A DNA stretch of 22,190 nucleotides from a virus, in IMG/VR virus record IMGVR_UViG_3300031598_000032, positions 1 to 22,190 of that record. One strand, written 5' to 3'. A program made the position numbers and the translations under genes. The notes under the pieces were generated by a model, which searched no databases, was not told where the DNA came from, and was given only the letters and a program-made list of their open reading frames with translations. This document shows positions 21,289 to 22,190 of this stretch, piece after piece (position 1 is the first letter of the stretch; the number at the start of each line of letters is the position of its first letter).

Positions 21289-22190
21289 CCGTGAGTTAGT
21301 ACGTTTGGGCGAAGTGTTAAATCCCCCTGCTTTCCTCTTAGCGGGTATCAGAGCATACACTGCAGAGTCGCCTTTTCCGGGCGATCTACCAATTCTCTTC
21401 TTAAGATCTCCAAATCCGTCCTTACATTCCGTCGATTTGCCCTCAACTTGAATACCACGACTAGTTAACTGCCACTTTGGGGCTGCAAGATCAACTTTTA
21501 GCTCTCTGTCTGGCGGTAATGCAATCGGTTCAAGGTTATTAGGGTTCAAAGCCTCCCGCATTCTCCACCACAGCATACTGCGAGTGTTAAAGAAGCCCAA
21601 ATTGCCAGATTCATCCCTCTCATGGCATTCTTTGCGTCCGTCAACAGAGTAAACGTTAATTCCGTTCGTCTTCAAGTGATCTAATATAGATGCACCAGCT
21701 CCACCAATGATGTCGAGCATGATCTGCGCTCCATCCCTTACATAAGTAGTACATATGGCAGCACCAGTGGGGCCGTCTGGAGTGGACTCACCCTTCAAAA
21801 CGATCTGAGGAGCAAACCACCTGCCATATCTACCTGTGACTACAAAATCATCCTTACCTCCTCGTGCCGGGTCACAACCTAATGATTCCATCTTAGCACC
21901 TTGAGGCTTCTCGTCTGTCCATCTAGCCTGTGCCAGTTCAATCCAAGCTGTTGGTATAACCTGCCACGGGTCATCAAGCACCCCTGCAGTGAAATCCCCC
22001 ATCAGCATCTGACTACGGAGCGGCTCGGGTAGTGCTTGTAGAGCTGCTTTGTATCCAGAGTTAATTAAAAACGGATTGTCATCAATAGATGACGGTATGA
22101 ATGTTCTAGATCGGGGTTGTACCCAATCACCATCTTGCCATATAGGCTCACTACTTGGTACTTCTAAATCCTCACCTTCTGAGTCAGATA
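21259..22190 (-). CDS. Terminase large subunit, C-terminal part (partial)
   Basis: The frame is open from the right edge to the stop at 21259: 309 residues plus two bases, so the ATPase part of the protein lies outside the window. Internal Met codons near 22008 are not real starts, because the upstream sequence continues the family pattern: RSRTFIPSSIDDNPFL, then GYKAALQALPEPLRSQMLMGDF. The nuclease (RNase H-like) domain follows: LGCDPARGGKDDFVV holds the first acidic residue, IMLDIIGGAGASILDHL the second, and GKGDSAVYAL the last, with NTRSMLWWRMREAL and IALPPDRELKVDL between. Terminase pumps DNA through the portal and cuts concatemers. The basic C-terminal tail (SPKRTNSRYNPHKNWRR) may contact the portal. 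It lies upstream of the portal, unlike in T7. Confidence 0.95.
   Translation of the reverse strand, partial: SDSEGEDLEVPSSEPIWQDGDWVQPRSRTFIPSSIDDNPFLINSGYKAALQALPEPLRSQMLMGDFTAGVLDDPWQVIPTAWIELAQARWTDEKPQGAKMESLGCDPARGGKDDFVVTGRYGRWFAPQIVLKGESTPDGPTGAAICTTYVRDGAQIMLDIIGGAGASILDHLKTNGINVYSVDGRKECHERDESGNLGFFNTRSMLWWRMREALNPNNLEPIALPPDRELKVDLAAPKWQLTSRGIQVEGKSTECKDGFGDLKKRIGRSPGKGDSAVYALIPAKRKAGGFNTSPKRTNSRYNPHKNWRR

Overview
The window is a continuous piece of a tailed double-stranded DNA bacteriophage genome of podovirus type. It carries most of the packaging and virion-structure module. Every gene I can support lies on the minus strand, so transcription runs from high to low coordinates, and genes abut or overlap by a few bases. 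No intergenic stretch reaches 300 bases; the longest, about 210 bases, is the leader of the capsid gene. I see no tRNA, rRNA, CRISPR array, insertion sequence, integrase, replication gene or lysis cassette. The two structural proteins at the low-coordinate end (the partial gene at the left edge and its 108-residue neighbour) resemble families I associate with marine phages. A marine bacterial host is therefore plausible, but that is inference.

Layout in transcription order. (1) 22190-20250: C-terminal part of the large terminase, then a chain of small genes coupled by 1-4 base overlaps or gaps of a few bases: a 57-residue GTG-start protein, a 122-residue protein starting MNIFPGFG, a 34-residue Lys-rich protein and a 122-residue putative permuted NlpC/P60-like protein. 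(2) 20253-19775: two Pro-rich small proteins sharing an RRGRAGS motif. (3) 19771-17078: portal (head-tail connector), a Cys/His zinc-ribbon-like protein, two extremely basic small proteins and a Bbp19-like protein. (4) 17075-14349: scaffold, a basic TTG-start protein, major capsid protein and a small head protein in the decoration/cement position. (5) 14283-9272: a hypothetical protein, tail tubular proteins A and B, an NlpC/P60-like (DUF6950-type) protein and a Gp37/Gp68 (DUF5131)-like protein. (6) 9282-2906: a gp14-like internal virion protein and two large putative internal virion or ejection proteins of 799 and 1090 residues. (7) 2829-1: a T7-type tail fibre and two small tail or fibre-associated proteins, the last cut by the window edge.

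The tail and internal-protein order is T7-like. The terminase sits upstream of the portal, and the portal/Bbp19/scaffold/capsid/small-head-protein order recalls Bordetella phage BPP-1. Transcription appears to use host sigma-70 signals: near-consensus promoters precede the capsid gene (TTGACA, 17-base spacer, TATCAT) and the tail-fibre gene (TTGAGT, 17, TATCAT). Two intrinsic terminators flank the small head protein gene, so capsid and head protein form a discrete high-expression unit.

Most unusual points: a near-duplicate 27-30 base segment ending both the terminase and the 57-residue gene, encoding the same YNPHK...WR tail and the next ribosome-binding site; mosaic small Pro-rich paralogues, one with 18 consecutive prolines; two domain-sized insertions in tail tubular protein B; a divergent DUF5131-like gene inside the virion operon; and two papain-fold-like candidates.
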